Positions 33,887-47,100 of a DNA stretch of 64,000 bases are shown one piece after another; positions within the stretch are counted from its first letter, which is position 1, and the number at the start of each line of letters is the position of its first letter. Position numbers and translations under genes: made by a program. The notes beneath the pieces are model-generated. The model searched no databases and was not told the origin of the DNA. It saw nothing but the letters and a program-made list of their open reading frames with translations. Where the stretch lies: assembly GCA_033060915.1 (NCBI GenBank), contig CM065381.1:35411836-35475835 (forward strand), written 5' to 3'. The stretch comes from Euryodendron excelsum (Eukaryota; Streptophyta; Magnoliopsida; Ericales; Pentaphylacaceae).

Positions 33887-36800
33887 TGTAAGCACTCTAT
33901 TTTTGCCCGCTCGGCAATCTCCAGTCTGTCTAGACTTGTATTTAAGTCAATATGGACATATTCTGACTCAACTCAATTTTCCAATCCTAATCTACTCAAT
34001 CCATTGCTTTGCGGGCCCGCTTAGCCCAAATAGAAGCAAAATGACCAAAATGCCCATGGGGGCATTGTTCGGTCCAATTCCAATAGGCACGTCTTCTCAA
34101 AGACGATAAGTCCCCTTTTCCAATCCAATTCTAATTCCAATCCGTCCCTCGAGAAAGTTGATTCCTCGAGGCGGTAAGTCCATCCTGTTCGGCACGTTTT
34201 TTGAAGAAAGTTCTTCGAAACGGTAAGTCCCTTAAACCTGTTGACTGGGACGAGACCCCAAGTCCCCGAGACGGTAGAACGGTTCAGCTTTGGCGCCTGC
34301 TAGCCCATCAATACAGAAATGTCCATTTTGGCATGCCTTCCGAGAAAGTTGATTCCTCAGGTGCTAAGTCCATCTAGTAGCTTCCCAAGGTCAGGCAGTC
34401 TCGGGAATGATCGCAAACCATCAAAGTAGCGGAAGTAGTAGTAAACATCACAACCATCAGAGTGGCAGAAACACTCATAAACAGGTCAATATAAGGAATT
34501 GCCAACAAACCCCTATATCATGGGACGGCCATCAGAGTGGCGGAAACACTCAAAACCTAGGTCAAAACCAATGCCTGCTAGCCCACTCTGATGAAAAATG
34601 ACAAAATTGCCCTCTAGGGCCATTTCCAGCACATTTCTCGAGAAAGTACCTAAGTCCTCAGAACAGTAAGTCTACCTTTCCAAGATTGCCTTAAAGGCAA
34701 TCTGGCATGATTAGGTGTCTTCTAGTCAGTTTCAGCCCAATTTCGAGACTTTCCAATCAAGATGACTATTTTGCTCCTAGGCATTCGAACGCCACGGGAA
34801 CCACACCGGCTCTGGGTATCAAACCGGTAACCTCCCGATAATGCTTTGTATAGTATTCTTGACCTTTCATTATCTTTCTGGATCATTCCGAATCAATTTT
34901 GGCAAACCCGATGCAAAATGACCGTTTTGCCCCTAGCGGGCCGATTTCCTTTTCTAACCACACCAGCTCTGGGTATCAAACCGACAACCTTCTGGGACAT
35001 TTTAAGTGATGTTTCCAAACCTTGAGTTTTCTTCCGGGACATTTTGAGTCCGTCCAGACAGCTTTCTGGCTAGGTTAACCGTTTTGTCCCTAATGGCTCG
35101 GTCAACCTTTCCAACATATCTTAACATCATTCTTCAAGTCCGTTACCCTCGAGACCCTATTCTAAGGGTTCCTGTCCCTTTTCGGCCTTCTGGGTTATTC
35201 CTGGTACCTTCAAATCATTCCCGAACCTTCCAGAGTTACTCCTAGTGAAGTCAGGCTAAAAATTGCATGGTAGTCACTAACACAGGCACCCAAATCTTCT
35301 GAAGATACATTGCTTGCTGACTTAAAACCTTTCCTAAGTGGCTAGCGCCACCACTACTGGCGCCAAGCCAAAAACTGGCCTAGCGCCACTAGGGTATTCT
35401 TTGGCTTGGCACCACTACAACAGGCGCTAGGTTGTTCTTCTCTCTATAAATACAGAGCCTCTTTCAGCGTGAAAAAGGTCCGCAAACTCAGTCTAAAAAC
35501 CCTACTCTTTGATATACAGAGCTCGTAGCCTCCCTAAACCCTAGTTTTCCTTAGGTTTTCCAAACCCTAGACCCCATACACAAACCCTAGCTCATATATA
35601 CTCCCACACACTCATATACACTCATACACTAGCCTCCAAAGCCTCCATTGAAGACTTAAAGTGCTGCAACCCGAAGCTCTCGAAGATCAAGACAGGTTCC
35701 TAAAGATCAAGACGAAGACTGAAGCGAATACCGATACAAAGCAAGAAAAACAAAGAGCGCAAAGCAAAGCAAAATAAAGAAGATAAAAGGTAGGCTCTAT
35801 TTAAGTTTACGTATCTTCCCCCTCTCTCTTCTCCCTCCGAACCCAATTAGGTTTTCTTCTATTTTAATCCCCCATCTTCTTCCCCACCTTTCTTGCATGC
35901 TTGAAACAAGGAACTTCCCGGTCCTTGTCTAGAATTAGGCTATTGGAGGTCACCGTGTCGGGGGCTTTCTTTTAGTCTAACCGGAAACCATGTGGGTTTG
36001 ACCCCCTTGATTATGTGGTAAAGCCTTTCACTTTGTATGTTCACGACCCCAATTTGCATTGCGCATATCATGATTTTGCATCTCTCCAAAATTCGTTTTT
36101 AAACTTGTTTTTAAAAAGTTGCATTAAAATTGTTTTCAAACTTGCATTAAATTTTCTTCTTCAAAACTTGTTTTCAAAATCACAATCCTAAGGTGATTCT
36201 AGCTTTTCCATGGCTAGGGTTACTTTAGGAAAGTGTTACATTTAAAGTGACTAATATGGTCCATATTTTCAAATCATTGTTGTTTTCAAAACCACTATCT
36301 TAGAGTGTTTCTAATGTTCTTATGGTTAGAATCTCTTTAGGAAAGTGAGATGTTTTTATGGACTTTCTAAAAATTTCCTTTCAATCTCTCTTTCTGAAAT
36401 TCCTTCTTTCCAATACACCTTTTGAAAACTCTCTTAAAATTCCTTTTCAAAATTGTTTTCTAAAACATTCCCTTCAAAGATCTAATTTCCAAAACATCTT
36501 CTTAAACTCCTTTCCAAAACGCCTTCTTCAAATTCACTTTCTAGAAACACTCCCTAAACTCTTTCCAAAAACTCCTTTTGAGGATCTTCTTCTAAAAATC
36601 TTCCTTTCTAAAAAACTCACTTTCCAAAATCTCTTACCTTGGTGCCCAAGTCAAGCCTTAGAGCCAATAATTAGGAAACCCTAATTTTCCTTCCCAAAAA
36701 ACATGATTTCCAATTCCCTATTTTGACCTTGAAACCTAGGTTTTCAAAACCTCTTATTTTCTACATTAAAACTATAAATTTCTAAAACCTATTTTCTACA

Positions 36801-38772
36801 TCAAAACTATGGTCTTCCCAAATCTAAGATTTTCAAAACTCCATCTTTCCAAATCCATGCCAAATCAAATCCTCCGTTTTAGGAAACCAAATCCAATTTT
36901 CCATTTAGGAAACTAGATCCCGTACTCCATTTTTGGAAACAAAATTAAATCATCTCTTTTAGAAACAAAATCTAATCTTTCGTTTTAGGAAAATAGGAAT
37001 CTCAATCCTTCCTAGTCTAAACCTTTCCTAATCCACTCCTTCTTAATCTCATACTTTCCTGAACCTTAAGTTTCGAAAACTTAAACATTTAAAACTTTCC
37101 TTAAACTTTAAACTTCTAAATTCTTCCCTAATCCTAACATTTCCTAATTCCACACCTTTTCAAATTTAGACTTTTCAAATCTAAGTTTTCAAATCTTTCT
37201 TAAGCTCAAACCTTTCCTAATTTCAAGTATTTCTAAAACTCAAGTTTCAAGTCTTTCCAAATCCTAAACTTTCTAAATTCCAAACTTTCTAAATTTCAAA
37301 TCTTTCCAAATTCAAAACTTTCGAAACTTTCTTAAGTTAAAGCTTTCTAAAAGTGAAATCTTTCCTAAGTTAAAACTTTCCAAATTCAAAACTTCCTTAA
37401 GTCAAAACTTTCTAAATCCTAAACTTTTTAAAATTCTAAATCTTTCTTAAATCAAACTTTTCCTAATTCAACTCTTTCCAAAAATCAACTCTTTCTTAAA
37501 AAAAAAGACTTTCCAGTTTCAAAGCTTTCCAATTTTAATTCTTTTCTAATTTGAAATCTTTCCTAAAACGAAACTTTCCTATTTCAAAAACTTTCCTATT
37601 TTGAAAACTTTTCTAATTCGAAACCTTTCCTAAAATGACGCTTTCCTAAAATAAAACTTTCCTATTTTGAAACTTTCCTAATTTGAATCTTTCCTAAATT
37701 CCGACTTCCCTAATCTTCCAAGTCCAACATTCGAGTCAAATCTTTCTTTCCTAAGTCTAGGTTTCCTGAAACTAAATTTTCCAAAATCAATATTTTCAAA
37801 TCTTCCAATCAAAGATCAAAGTCCAATCTTTTCAATTCCAAAATTCTAATTTTCAATTTTCTATTCTCAAGTCAAATCAAAATCTCTTTTTCAAATCAAA
37901 CATTCTATTTTCTATTGGACTCTTGTCCGAACTACGACTGACCTGATTCCTTTAAAAGGATATGTAGGCAACCCTCATGGGTGCGGTCACAACCTTTTTC
38001 AAGCTTTTATTTCCACAACCTTTTTCAAATCTCTAATTCCATAACTTTCTTCTAACTTTCAATTCCAAATTTTTATTTTCAAATCTCTATTTTCAATCTC
38101 CAAAACTTTCTTTCGAAATCAAACCTATCTTTGCAAATAAAATCAATTCTATCTTTTCAAGTCTTTCTTCTAAAAACAAGTCAAGTTCTTTTCAAATCTA
38201 TTTCCAAATTAAAATTTTCTATTGCACTTGCATATCATGCATCATATCAATTTATTTTCAAAATTATTTTCTAAAGTGGATAGTTTTGGACATAGATTAA
38301 TTGAAGACTCTAATAGGTGAATCTAGGGTGAATAGAAATGTAGGTACCGTAAGGGCGGGGTAGGGTGATGGCTTAATGCGTCTTCCTTACAAGTAACCAG
38401 CCTCTGAACCTCGGATCACTGATTTTCAAAGACCAAAAGGAGTTATTTTCAAAAAAGGGCTTAAATATTTTCGAAAGGTTGCCAAACAACCTGTTTTCTA
38501 AAAACCTCTCTCTTGAGGAAGTGTTTTCAAAATCATTTTCAAAAACCCTAAGTGTAGTCTTCGGATTGTGCTTAATTTTTAGGTGATCTAACTCACCTTA
38601 ATCAAGTTAGGTGGCGACTCCAAATTATTTTCCAAAAGCCCTTTATTCAAATCAATTTGCAATTCAAACCTAGTAGCACTCATTTTTCTAGGAAGGTGAG
38701 TTCTAACGAGAGAGTACAGTATTTTTCCCGCTTGTGTGTGTATTCCTCGAGTACAAAAATCTGAGCGTGACA
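33887..38772 (+). mobile_element. Element A 3' LTR (type A, ~4.9 kb)
   Basis: TGTAAGCACTCTATTTTTGC to gagcgtgaca, followed by the ggtgg duplication. It has the same internal order as the 5' LTR. The promoter dyad (35343-35390) has lost most of its right arm. TATAAATA is intact at 35445-35452, with telo-boxes at 35536, 35562 and 35582. The pyrimidine-rich tract covers about 36370-37900. The small frame at 36358-36684 lies in that tract and is not a gene. Confidence 0.94.
35445..35452 (+). promoter_or_regulatory. LTR TATA box (element A 3' LTR)
   Basis: TATAAATA in ctctctataaatacagagcc, matching the type A consensus. Transcription from here would leave element A and run antisense into the Athila pol. 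Confidence 0.6.
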
Positions 38773-38777
38773 GGTGG
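38773..38777 (+). repeat. Target site duplication, right of element A
   Basis: ggtgg, matching 10946-10950. Confidence 0.95.
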
Positions 38778-40824
38778 TAGTGTAGTTCATCTGTGCATCA
38801 TTTAAAGTTTTGCTAGCATAATAGATGGCATATGGTTTCTTGTCTTTTTTTTTACCAAGCACCGCCCCTATAGCGAAATCACTCGCGTCACATATGAGTT
38901 TGAAAGGTAAAGACCAATCTGGGGCTTGCATGATGGGTGCAGCGGTCAAAAGCCCTTTTAGCTTGTCAAAAGCTTGTTGGCAAACGGATATCCAGTCAAA
39001 TGGAACATCCGTGAATAACAAGCGGCACATAGAACGAGAAATAGCACTAAAACCTGGAATGAATCGCCGATAAAACCCGGCATGCCCTCAAAATGAACGG
39101 ACATCTTTGACATTTGTAGGGGGTGGAAGGTTCTGAATAAGGTCAATCTTAGCTTCGTCAACTTCTATCCCCTTATTTGAAATTATGTGTCTTGACACTA
39201 TCCCTTGTGTCACCATAAAATGACACTTCTCTCAATTAAGGACCAAATTGGTCTCTTTACATCTTTGCAAATTTTTTTTCAAATTTTCTAGGCATTGGTC
39301 GTAGGTATTCCGATAGACAGAAAAATCATCCACAAAGACTTCCAAAATTCTTTGTACCACGTCACTAATAAGCTCATCATGCATCTTTGAAAAGTGGTCG
39401 GTGCATTGCATAGGTCGAAAGACATTCTTCTATAAGCATGCGTGCCAAAAGGACAAGTAAAGGTAGTTTTATCTTGATCTTCCGGGGCTATTTCAATTTG
39501 ATTGTAGCCTGAGTACCCATCCAAAAAACAATAATAAGCTCTATCCAACACCCGCTCTATGACTTGATCAAGGAATGGTAATGGAAAATGGTCTTTGGTG
39601 GTGACGACATTGAGACGTCTATAGTCGATGCACATTCGCCATCCTATCTGGATCCTAATGGGTACTAATTCATCTTTATCATTTTTCACCACTGTTGCTC
39701 CAGACTTTTTAGGGACCACTTGGGTAGGGCTCACCCACCTAAAGTCTAATATTGGGTAAATAATACCCACATTGAGAAATTTCAACACTTTTCCTCTAAC
39801 TACTTCTTTCATATTAAGGTTCAATCGCCTTTACATTTGGCAAACCGTTTTAGCCTCTTCCTCTAAATATATGCGATGTGTGCAAACTAATTGGCTAATA
39901 CCATGAAAATGAACAATTGACCACCCTATGGCTTTGCAGTGCTTCAAAAGCACTTTCTTCAATCGATCCTCTTAGCCTTCGAACAAGCTAGAAGATATCA
40001 CTACTGGGTAAAATTCACCATCACCTAAAAATATATATTTAAGAGTAGATGGCAATGGCTTTCGCTCCGGAATAGGAGCTTCCACTTCTGATAATTCAGG
40101 TTTACAAGCACTGAGCCCTAATGGCTTAACACATTGGGTCCAATGACTCACAGACATTGTAGGAACACACTTTGCTGCTTCCTCATTTATCACGGTTTCT
40201 TCTAAACACTCTATTTGCTCATTCAATATTAGGCCTCTCTCAAGTGGATCTGTCAGGAATTCTCTGTTAAAATGTCCTTGTACTAGAATATCTATCATGC
40301 TAACCTCCCTGATGTCTTCATACTCTCCCGACTTTTTACCCACGTGGAAGATGTTCATATCTATAGTCATGTTTCCAAAAGATAAGTTCAACTCCCCACC
40401 CCTACAACGAATAATAACATTAGATGTTTCTAGGAAGGGACGACCTAGAATGACAGAGATTGGAGAATGATCACATGAGTTCCCCAATGTATCTAACACT
40501 ACAAAATCAACTCGGAAGTAGAATTTATCCACTTGGATAAGCAAATCTTCCAACATGCCCCTAGGAATCTTAATCGAATGATCAACTAACTGTAGGGTGA
40601 TTCTGGTAGGTTTCAACTCTCCTAGCCTTAACTATTGGTAAACAGAATAAGGTAGCAGGTTCACACTGGATCTTAAATCTAACAAAGCGTTATTAACCCT
40701 ATAATCTCCAATTATGCATCGAATGGTCGGACTCCCCAGGTCCTTGTATTTTGGTGGAAGTTGTACTTGTAGAACCTCTCTAACTTCTTGGTTTAGAAAA
40801 GCGGCTTCTCTCGCAGTGAGCCGT
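38778..40824 (-). pseudogene. Gypsy (Athila-like) pol, first half: protease, RT and start of RNase H
   Basis: From 40824 on the minus strand: the protease region (YRVNNALLDLRSSVNLLPYS, where relatives have a D-(S/L)-G-A-S active site, here DLRSS; then LKPTRITLQLVDHSIKIPRG and VILGRPFLETSN). After stops at 39972 and near 39837 comes the RT: MKEVVRGKVLKFLNVGIIYP, WRMCIDYRRLN, HFPLPFLDQ, CFLDGYSGYNQI, RMSFDLCNAPTTFQRCMM. A frameshift near 39395 moves the VDD catalytic box (EVFVDDFSVY) to another frame. Then VPFDWISVCQQAFDKLK, LICDASDFAIGAVLG and KKPYAIYYASKTLNDAQMNY of RNase H. Cut at 38778 by element A. Gag and the 5' LTR are absent, since the left edge at 40825 is another LTR. Confidence 0.95.
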
Positions 40825-43800
40825 TGTCACGCCCAGATTTTTTGCACTTGAAGAATACACACACAAGCAAGAAAAATACTGTACTCTCTCGTTAGAACTC
40901 ATCCTCCTAGAAGAATGAGTGCGACTAGGTTTGAATTGAAAATTGATTTGAATAAAGGGCTTTTGGAAAACAATTTGGAGTCACCACCTAACTTGATTAA
41001 GGTGAGTTAGGTCACCTAAAAACTAAGCATAATCCGAGGATCACACTTAGGGTTTTTGAAAACGATTTTGAAAATATTTCCTCAAGAGAGGGTTTTTAAG
41101 AAAATAGGTTGTGTGACAACCTTTAAAAAACATTTAGGCCCTTTTTTGAAAATAAACTCCATTTTGGTCTTTGAAAATAGTGATTCTAGGTTCGGAGGTT
41201 GGTTACGTGTAGGGAAGACGTAGTAAGCCATCACCCTACCCCGCCCTTACGGTACCTACATGTCTATTTACCCTAGATTCACCTATGAGAGGTTTCAACT
41301 AACAAATGTCCAATCCTATTCACTTTAGAAAATAATTTTCAAAAAGTCATGATACATGATATGTAAGTGCAAGATAAGAAAGTTGGAAAAAGATTTGGAA
41401 ATAAATTGATTTGAAATAAAAAGAAATTTGAAAAGATAGATTTGAAATTGGAAAGTTTTAGAAATTGGAAATAGAAATTTGGAATTGGAAACTTGGAAGA
41501 GATTAGGAAATTGGAGACTTGAAAAAGGTTGTGACCGCACCCATGAGGGTTACCTACGTATCCTTTTGGAGGAATCAGGTCAGTCGTAGTTCGGACAAGA
41601 GTCTGATCGAAAATAGAAGGTTTTGATTGGAAAAAGGAATTAAGTTGGAATTTGGATTTGATTTGAATTTAGAATAGAAGATTAAAATTGAAATTTGGAA
41701 TTGAAAAGATTAGACTTTGATTTGGAAAGATAGAAGTTGGAAGAAGGATTTAGACTTGTTTTAGAAAGATTGAGATTTAGGAAACCTAGACTTAGGAAGA
41801 TAGGATTTGGACTTGAGATTAAGAAAGATTTGACTCGACTATTGGACTTGGATGATTAAGGAAGGATTGGATTTAGGAAAGATTCAAATTGGGAAAGTTT
41901 CAAAATAGGAAAGTTTCATTTTAGGAAAATTTCATGTTAGGAAATTTTCGAATTAGGAAAGGTTCAAATTAGGAAAGTTTCAAATTATGAAAGTTTTCGA
42001 AATAGGAAAGGTTTTGTTTTAAGAAAGTATTGGAATTGGAAAGTTTTGAAATAGGGAAGTTTTGAAAGTTAGAAAGTTTAGAATTTAGAAAGATTCAAAA
42101 TTTGAGTTTTAGAAATTCTTGAAATTAGGAAAGGTTTGAGTTTAAGAAAGATTTGAAGACTTAGATTTGGATTTGGAAAGTCAAAATTTGGAAAGGGATG
42201 GAATTAGAAAAGGTTGGGATTGAGAAGGATTTAGAAGTTTAAAGTTTAAGGAAAGATTTAAAAGTTTAGGTTTAGGAAACTTATGGTTTAGGAAAGTATG
42301 AGATTAGCAAGGAATGAATTAGGAAAGATTTGGAGTTGAAAGGATTAAGATTCCTATTTTCCTAAAACAAGGGATTGGATTTTGTTTCCAAAAACGGAGG
42401 ATGAGATCTAGTTTCCTAAATGGGATGTTGGATTTAGTTTCCTAAAGGGGAAAATTGGTATGGATTTGGAAAGGGAAGTTTTAGAAACCCTAGATTTGGA
42501 AGACTATAGTTTTGACGTAGAAAATGGGTTTTGGAAACTTATGATTTTGATGTAAAAAGGGAGATTTTGGAAACTTAGGTTTTAAGGCAAGATTGAAAAT
42601 CATGTTTTTGGGAAGGAAAATTAGGGTTTCCTAATCGTTGGCTCTAAGGTTTAACTTAGGCTCCAAGGAAAGTTTTTAGAAAGTGAGTTTTTGGGAAAGG
42701 AGATTTTCGGAAGGAAATCCCAGAGAGGAGTGTTTAGAAAGGGAGCTTTTTGGAAAGAAATCCTACAGATGAGTTTTAGAAAGAAGACTTTGGAAGAAAC
42801 TTTTAGGAAAGAGTTTTTGGGGAAGAGATTTAGGGAGAGAGTTTTCTAAGAAGGAAACCTAGGGAGTGTTTTTAGGAATGGAATTTCAAGGAGAGTGTTT
42901 TTGGAAAGGAATTTTTAGAAAGTAAAACTTTGAGAGAATTTTTGGAAAAAGATTGAAAAGGAGTTTTTGAAAAATAGATTTTTGGAGGGAGCTTTTGAAA
43001 ACAATTTTGGATGGGAATTAGGAAGAGTTTTTAGAAAATAAATTGAAAAAGAGGTTTTTAGAAAAAGAGAGTTTTTTGAAAGCTTATAAAAATATCTCAC
43101 TGTCCTAAAGCGATTCCAACCATAAGAAGGCTAGAACCACTTTAAGATAGTGGTTTGAAAACAACAATGTTTTGAAAATATGGACCATATTGGTCACTTT
43201 AAATGTAACACTTTTATAAAGCAACCCTAACCATGAAAAGGCTAAAATCATCTTAGGATTGTGATTTTGAAAACAAAGTTTTGAAAAAGAAGATTTTGAT
43301 ACAAGTTTGAAAACGATATTAATGCAAGTTTTGAAAACGAGTTTGAAAACGAATTTTGGAAGAATACAAGATCATGATATGCACAATGCAAATTGGGGTC
43401 GTGAACATACAAGATTAAGACCACATAATCAAGGGGGCCGAACCCACGTGGTCTCCGATTAGACTAAAAGAAAATCCCCGACATGGTGACTCTCCAATAG
43501 CCTAATCCTACACATGGACCGGGAAGTCCCTTGTTTCAAGCATGCAAAGAAAGGGGGGGAAGAAGATGGGGGATTAAAATAAAAGAAAACCCGAGTGGGT
43601 TCGGAGAGAGAAGAGAGAGGGGAAGATGCGTAAACGTAAATAAGAAGTCTACCTTGTGTCTTCTTTATTTTGCTTAGCTTTACGCACTTTGCTTTGCTTC
43701 GGTCTTCGCTTCAGTCTTTGTCTTGATCTTCATCTTGATCTTTGTGTGTTTGCTTCGATCTTCAAGAGCTTCAGATTGCAGCACTTCAAGTCTTCAATGG

Positions 43801-44111
43801 AGGCTTTGGAGGCTAGTGTATGAGTATAGGATAGTGTTTATGAGTGTATAGGAGGCTAGGGTTTGGAAAACCTAAAGAACCTAGGGTTTAGGGAGGCTAC
43901 GAGCTCTGCATATCGAATAATAGGATTTTAGACTGAGTTTGCGGACCCCCTTCATGCTAGAAGACGCTCTGTATTTATAAACAAGGGAATGACCTGGCGC
44001 CTGTTGCAGTGGCACTAAGCCAAAAATGCTTCTGGTGGCGCCAGGCCAAATAATGGCTTGGTGTCACTAGTAGTGGCGCTAGCTAGTTAGGAAAGTTTTA
44101 AGGTCGGCAAG
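40825..44111 (-). mobile_element. Minus-strand type A LTR, 3' part, cut by element B
   Basis: On the plus strand it opens with tgtcacgcccagattttttg, the complement of an LTR end, directly against Athila protease sequence (flank gccgt at 40820-40824). It shows the purine-rich complement of the ctttcctaa tract (about 41620-42900), telo-boxes near 43850-43900, TATTTATA at 43972-43979 and an imperfect promoter dyad at about 44010-44085. It breaks off at 44111; its U3 remainder is outside the window. It has no gene. Confidence 0.88.
43972..43979 (-). promoter_or_regulatory. LTR TATA box (minus-strand LTR at 40825)
   Basis: The complement reads TATAAATA, at the same offset from the telo-boxes as in other type A LTRs. 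Confidence 0.55.
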
Positions 44112-47100
44112 TGTCGCGCCCCGATTTTTTGCACTCGAGGATTATACACACAAGCGAGAAAAATATTGTACTCTCTCGTTAGAACTCACCCTTTTAGAAG
44201 AATGAGTGCGACCAGGTTTGAATTGAAAATTGATTTGAATAAAGGGCTTTTAGAAAAGATTTGGAGTCGCCACCTAACTTGATTAAGGTGAGTTAGGTCA
44301 CCTAAAAACTAAGCACAATCCGAAGACTACACTTAGGGTTTTTGAAAATATCTCCTCAAGAGAGGGTTTTTAAGAAAACAGGTTGTTTGGCAACCTTTAG
44401 AAATCATTTAAGCCCTTTTTTGAAAATAAACTCCATTTTGGTCTTTCAAAAACAGTGATCTAGGTTCGGAGGTTGGTTACGTGTAGGGAAGATGCACCAA
44501 GCCATCACCCTACCCCGCCCTTGCGATACCTACATGTCTATCTACCCTAAATTCACCTATGAGAGTATTCAACTAACAAATGTTCAATCCTATCCACTTT
44601 AGAAAAAGAATGTCTAGAAAGAATGATGCATGATATGTAAGTGTAAGAAAAGAGAGTTGGAAAATAGATTTGGAAATAGATTTGAAAAGAAATTGATTTG
44701 TTTTTAGAAAGAGATTTAAAAAGATTGAAATTGGAAAGTTTTTGAAATTGGAAATAGAGATTTGGAAATAGAAACTTGGAATTAGAAAAATAGATTAAGG
44801 AATTGAAAACTTGAAGAACATTGTAAAATTGGAGATTTGTGGAAATAGAAGCTTGAAAGAGATTGTAGAATTTGAGATTTGAAAAAGGTTATGACCGCAC
44901 CCATAAGGGTTGCCAACGTATCTTTTTTGAGGAATCAGGTCAATCGTAGTTCGGAAAAGAGTTTGATGGAAAATAGATTTTTGATTTGAACTTAGAAGAG
45001 AAGATTGAAAATTGGAGTTTGGAATTAGAAAGATTGGACTTTGATTTGGAAAGATAGAACTTGGAGGAAAGATTTGGACTTGTTTTGGAAAGATTGAGGT
45101 TTAGGAAACCTAGACTTAGGAAATATATGATTTAGAAAGGACTTGAGATTAAGAAAAACTTGACGCGGATGTTGGACTTAGAAGATTAGGGAAAGATTGG
45201 AATTTAGGAAAGATTTGAATTAGGAAAGTTTCAAAATAGGAAAGTGTCATTTTAGGAAAGTTTTCAAATTATGAAAGTTTCAATTTAAGAAAGTTTTGGA
45301 TTAAGAAAGGTTTCGAATTAGGAAAGGTTTCGTTTTAAGAAAGTTTTGAAATTGAAAAGTTTTGAATTTGGAATGTTTTGAAATAAGGAAGTTTAGAATT
45401 TTAATAAGATTCAAAGTTTGAGTTTTAGAAATTCTTGAAATTAGGAAAGGTTTTGAGTTTAAGAAGGGTTTGAAAACTTAGATTTGGGAAAGTTAAGATT
45501 TGGAAAGGGATGGAATTAAGAAAGGTTTGAAAGCTTAAAGTTTAAGGAAAGATTCAAAAGTTTAAGTTTAGGAAACTTAAGGTTTAGGAAAGTACTAGAT
45601 TAGGAAGGAGTTGAATTAGGAAAGATTTAGGTTTGGACGGATTAAGATTCCCATTTCTTAAAGCAAGGAATTGGATTTTGTTTCTAAAAAGAGATGTTTT
45701 GATTTTGTTGCAAAAAACGGAGGATAGGATCTAGTTTCCTAAATTGGAGATTGGATTTGGCATGAATTTGGAAAGATGGAGTTTTGAAAATTTTAGTTTT
45801 GGGAAGACTATAGATTTGATGTAGAAAATAGGTTTCGGAAATATATATAGTTTTGATGTAGAAAACAAGAGGTTTGGAAACCTAGGTTTTGAGGCCAAAA
45901 TAAAGGATTGGAAATCATATTTTTGGGAACGAAAATTAGGGTTTCCTAATCGTGGGTTCTAGAGTTTAACTTGGACACTAAGAAAAAGAATTTTTGGAAA
46001 GTGAGTTTTTCAGAAATGGAGATTTTAGGAAGGAAATCCTAGAGAGGATTTTTTGGAAAATAAACTTGAAAAGGGAGTTTTTCAGGAAAGAAGATTTTGG
46101 AAGAGGGTTTTAGGAAAGAGTTGTTAAGAAAGAGATTTAGGGAGTATTTTTAGAAAGTGAATTTTGAGAAGGGTATTTTGGAAAGAAATTTTGAAAAATA
46201 GATTTTTGGAGGAAGTTTTTAGAAAATAATTTTAGAAAGAAATTTGAAGAAGGAGATTGGAGAGAGTTTTCTAAGAAGGAAACTTAGGAAGTGTTTTTAG
46301 GAAGGAATTTTGAAAAGAGCTTTTTGGAAAGGAGTTTAAAAAAGAAGTTTTGAAAAATAGATTTTTAGAAGGAGCTTTTGAAAACAATGTTGGAAAGGAA
46401 GTTGGAGAGAGTTTATGGAAAGCATGTTGGAAAAGAGATTTTTAGAGGGAGAGATTTGAAAAGAGCGCTTTTAGAAAGCTTATAAAAATATCTCACTTTC
46501 CTAAAGAGATTTTAACCATAAGAAGGTTAGAGTCACTTTAAGATAGTGGTTTTGAAAACAACAAGGTTTTTGAAAATATGAACCAAATTGGTCACTTTAA
46601 ATGTAACACTTTCTTAAAGCAACCCTAACCATAGAAAGGCTAGAATCATCTTAGGATTGTGATTTTGAAAATAAATTTTGAAAAAGAAGGTCTTGATGCA
46701 AGTTTGAAAACGATGTTAATGCAAGTTTTTTAAAACAAGTTTAAAAACGAATTTTGGAAGAATGCAAGATCATGATATGTACAATGCAAATTGGGGTCGT
46801 AAACAGACAAGGTCAAGGCTTCACCACATAATCAAGGCGGCCGAACCCACGTGGTCTCCGGTTAGACTAAAAGAAAGCCCCCGACACAGTGACTCTCCAA
46901 TAGCCTAATCCTACACATAGACCGGGAATTCTCTTGTTTCAAGCATGCAAGAAAGGGGGGAAGAAGATGGGGGATTAAAATAGAAGAAAATCTAAGTGGG
47001 TTAGGAGAGAGAAGAGAGGGGGAAGATGCGTAAACGTAAATAAGAAGCCTACCTTGTGTCTTCTTTATTTTGCTTAGCTTTGCCTTGCTTGCTTCAATTC

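Larger units (their letters stand above)
10951..38772 (+). mobile_element. Element A: giant non-autonomous Tat/Ogre-like LTR retrotransposon
   Basis: A complete insertion bounded by ggtgg duplications, 27.8 kb long including two later solo LTRs (about 18.6 kb without them). Order: 5' LTR, PBS, ~1.5-kb leader, gag remnant, ~2-kb non-coding stretch, antisense PMD gene, polypurine tract, 3' LTR. No protease, RT, RNase H or integrase motif was found between gag and the 3' LTR, so it probably used proteins of a related element. In the first ~146 bp the two LTRs differ at about 19 sites, nearly all transitions, which suggests an old, methylated insertion. That count was made by hand. Confidence 0.92.
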
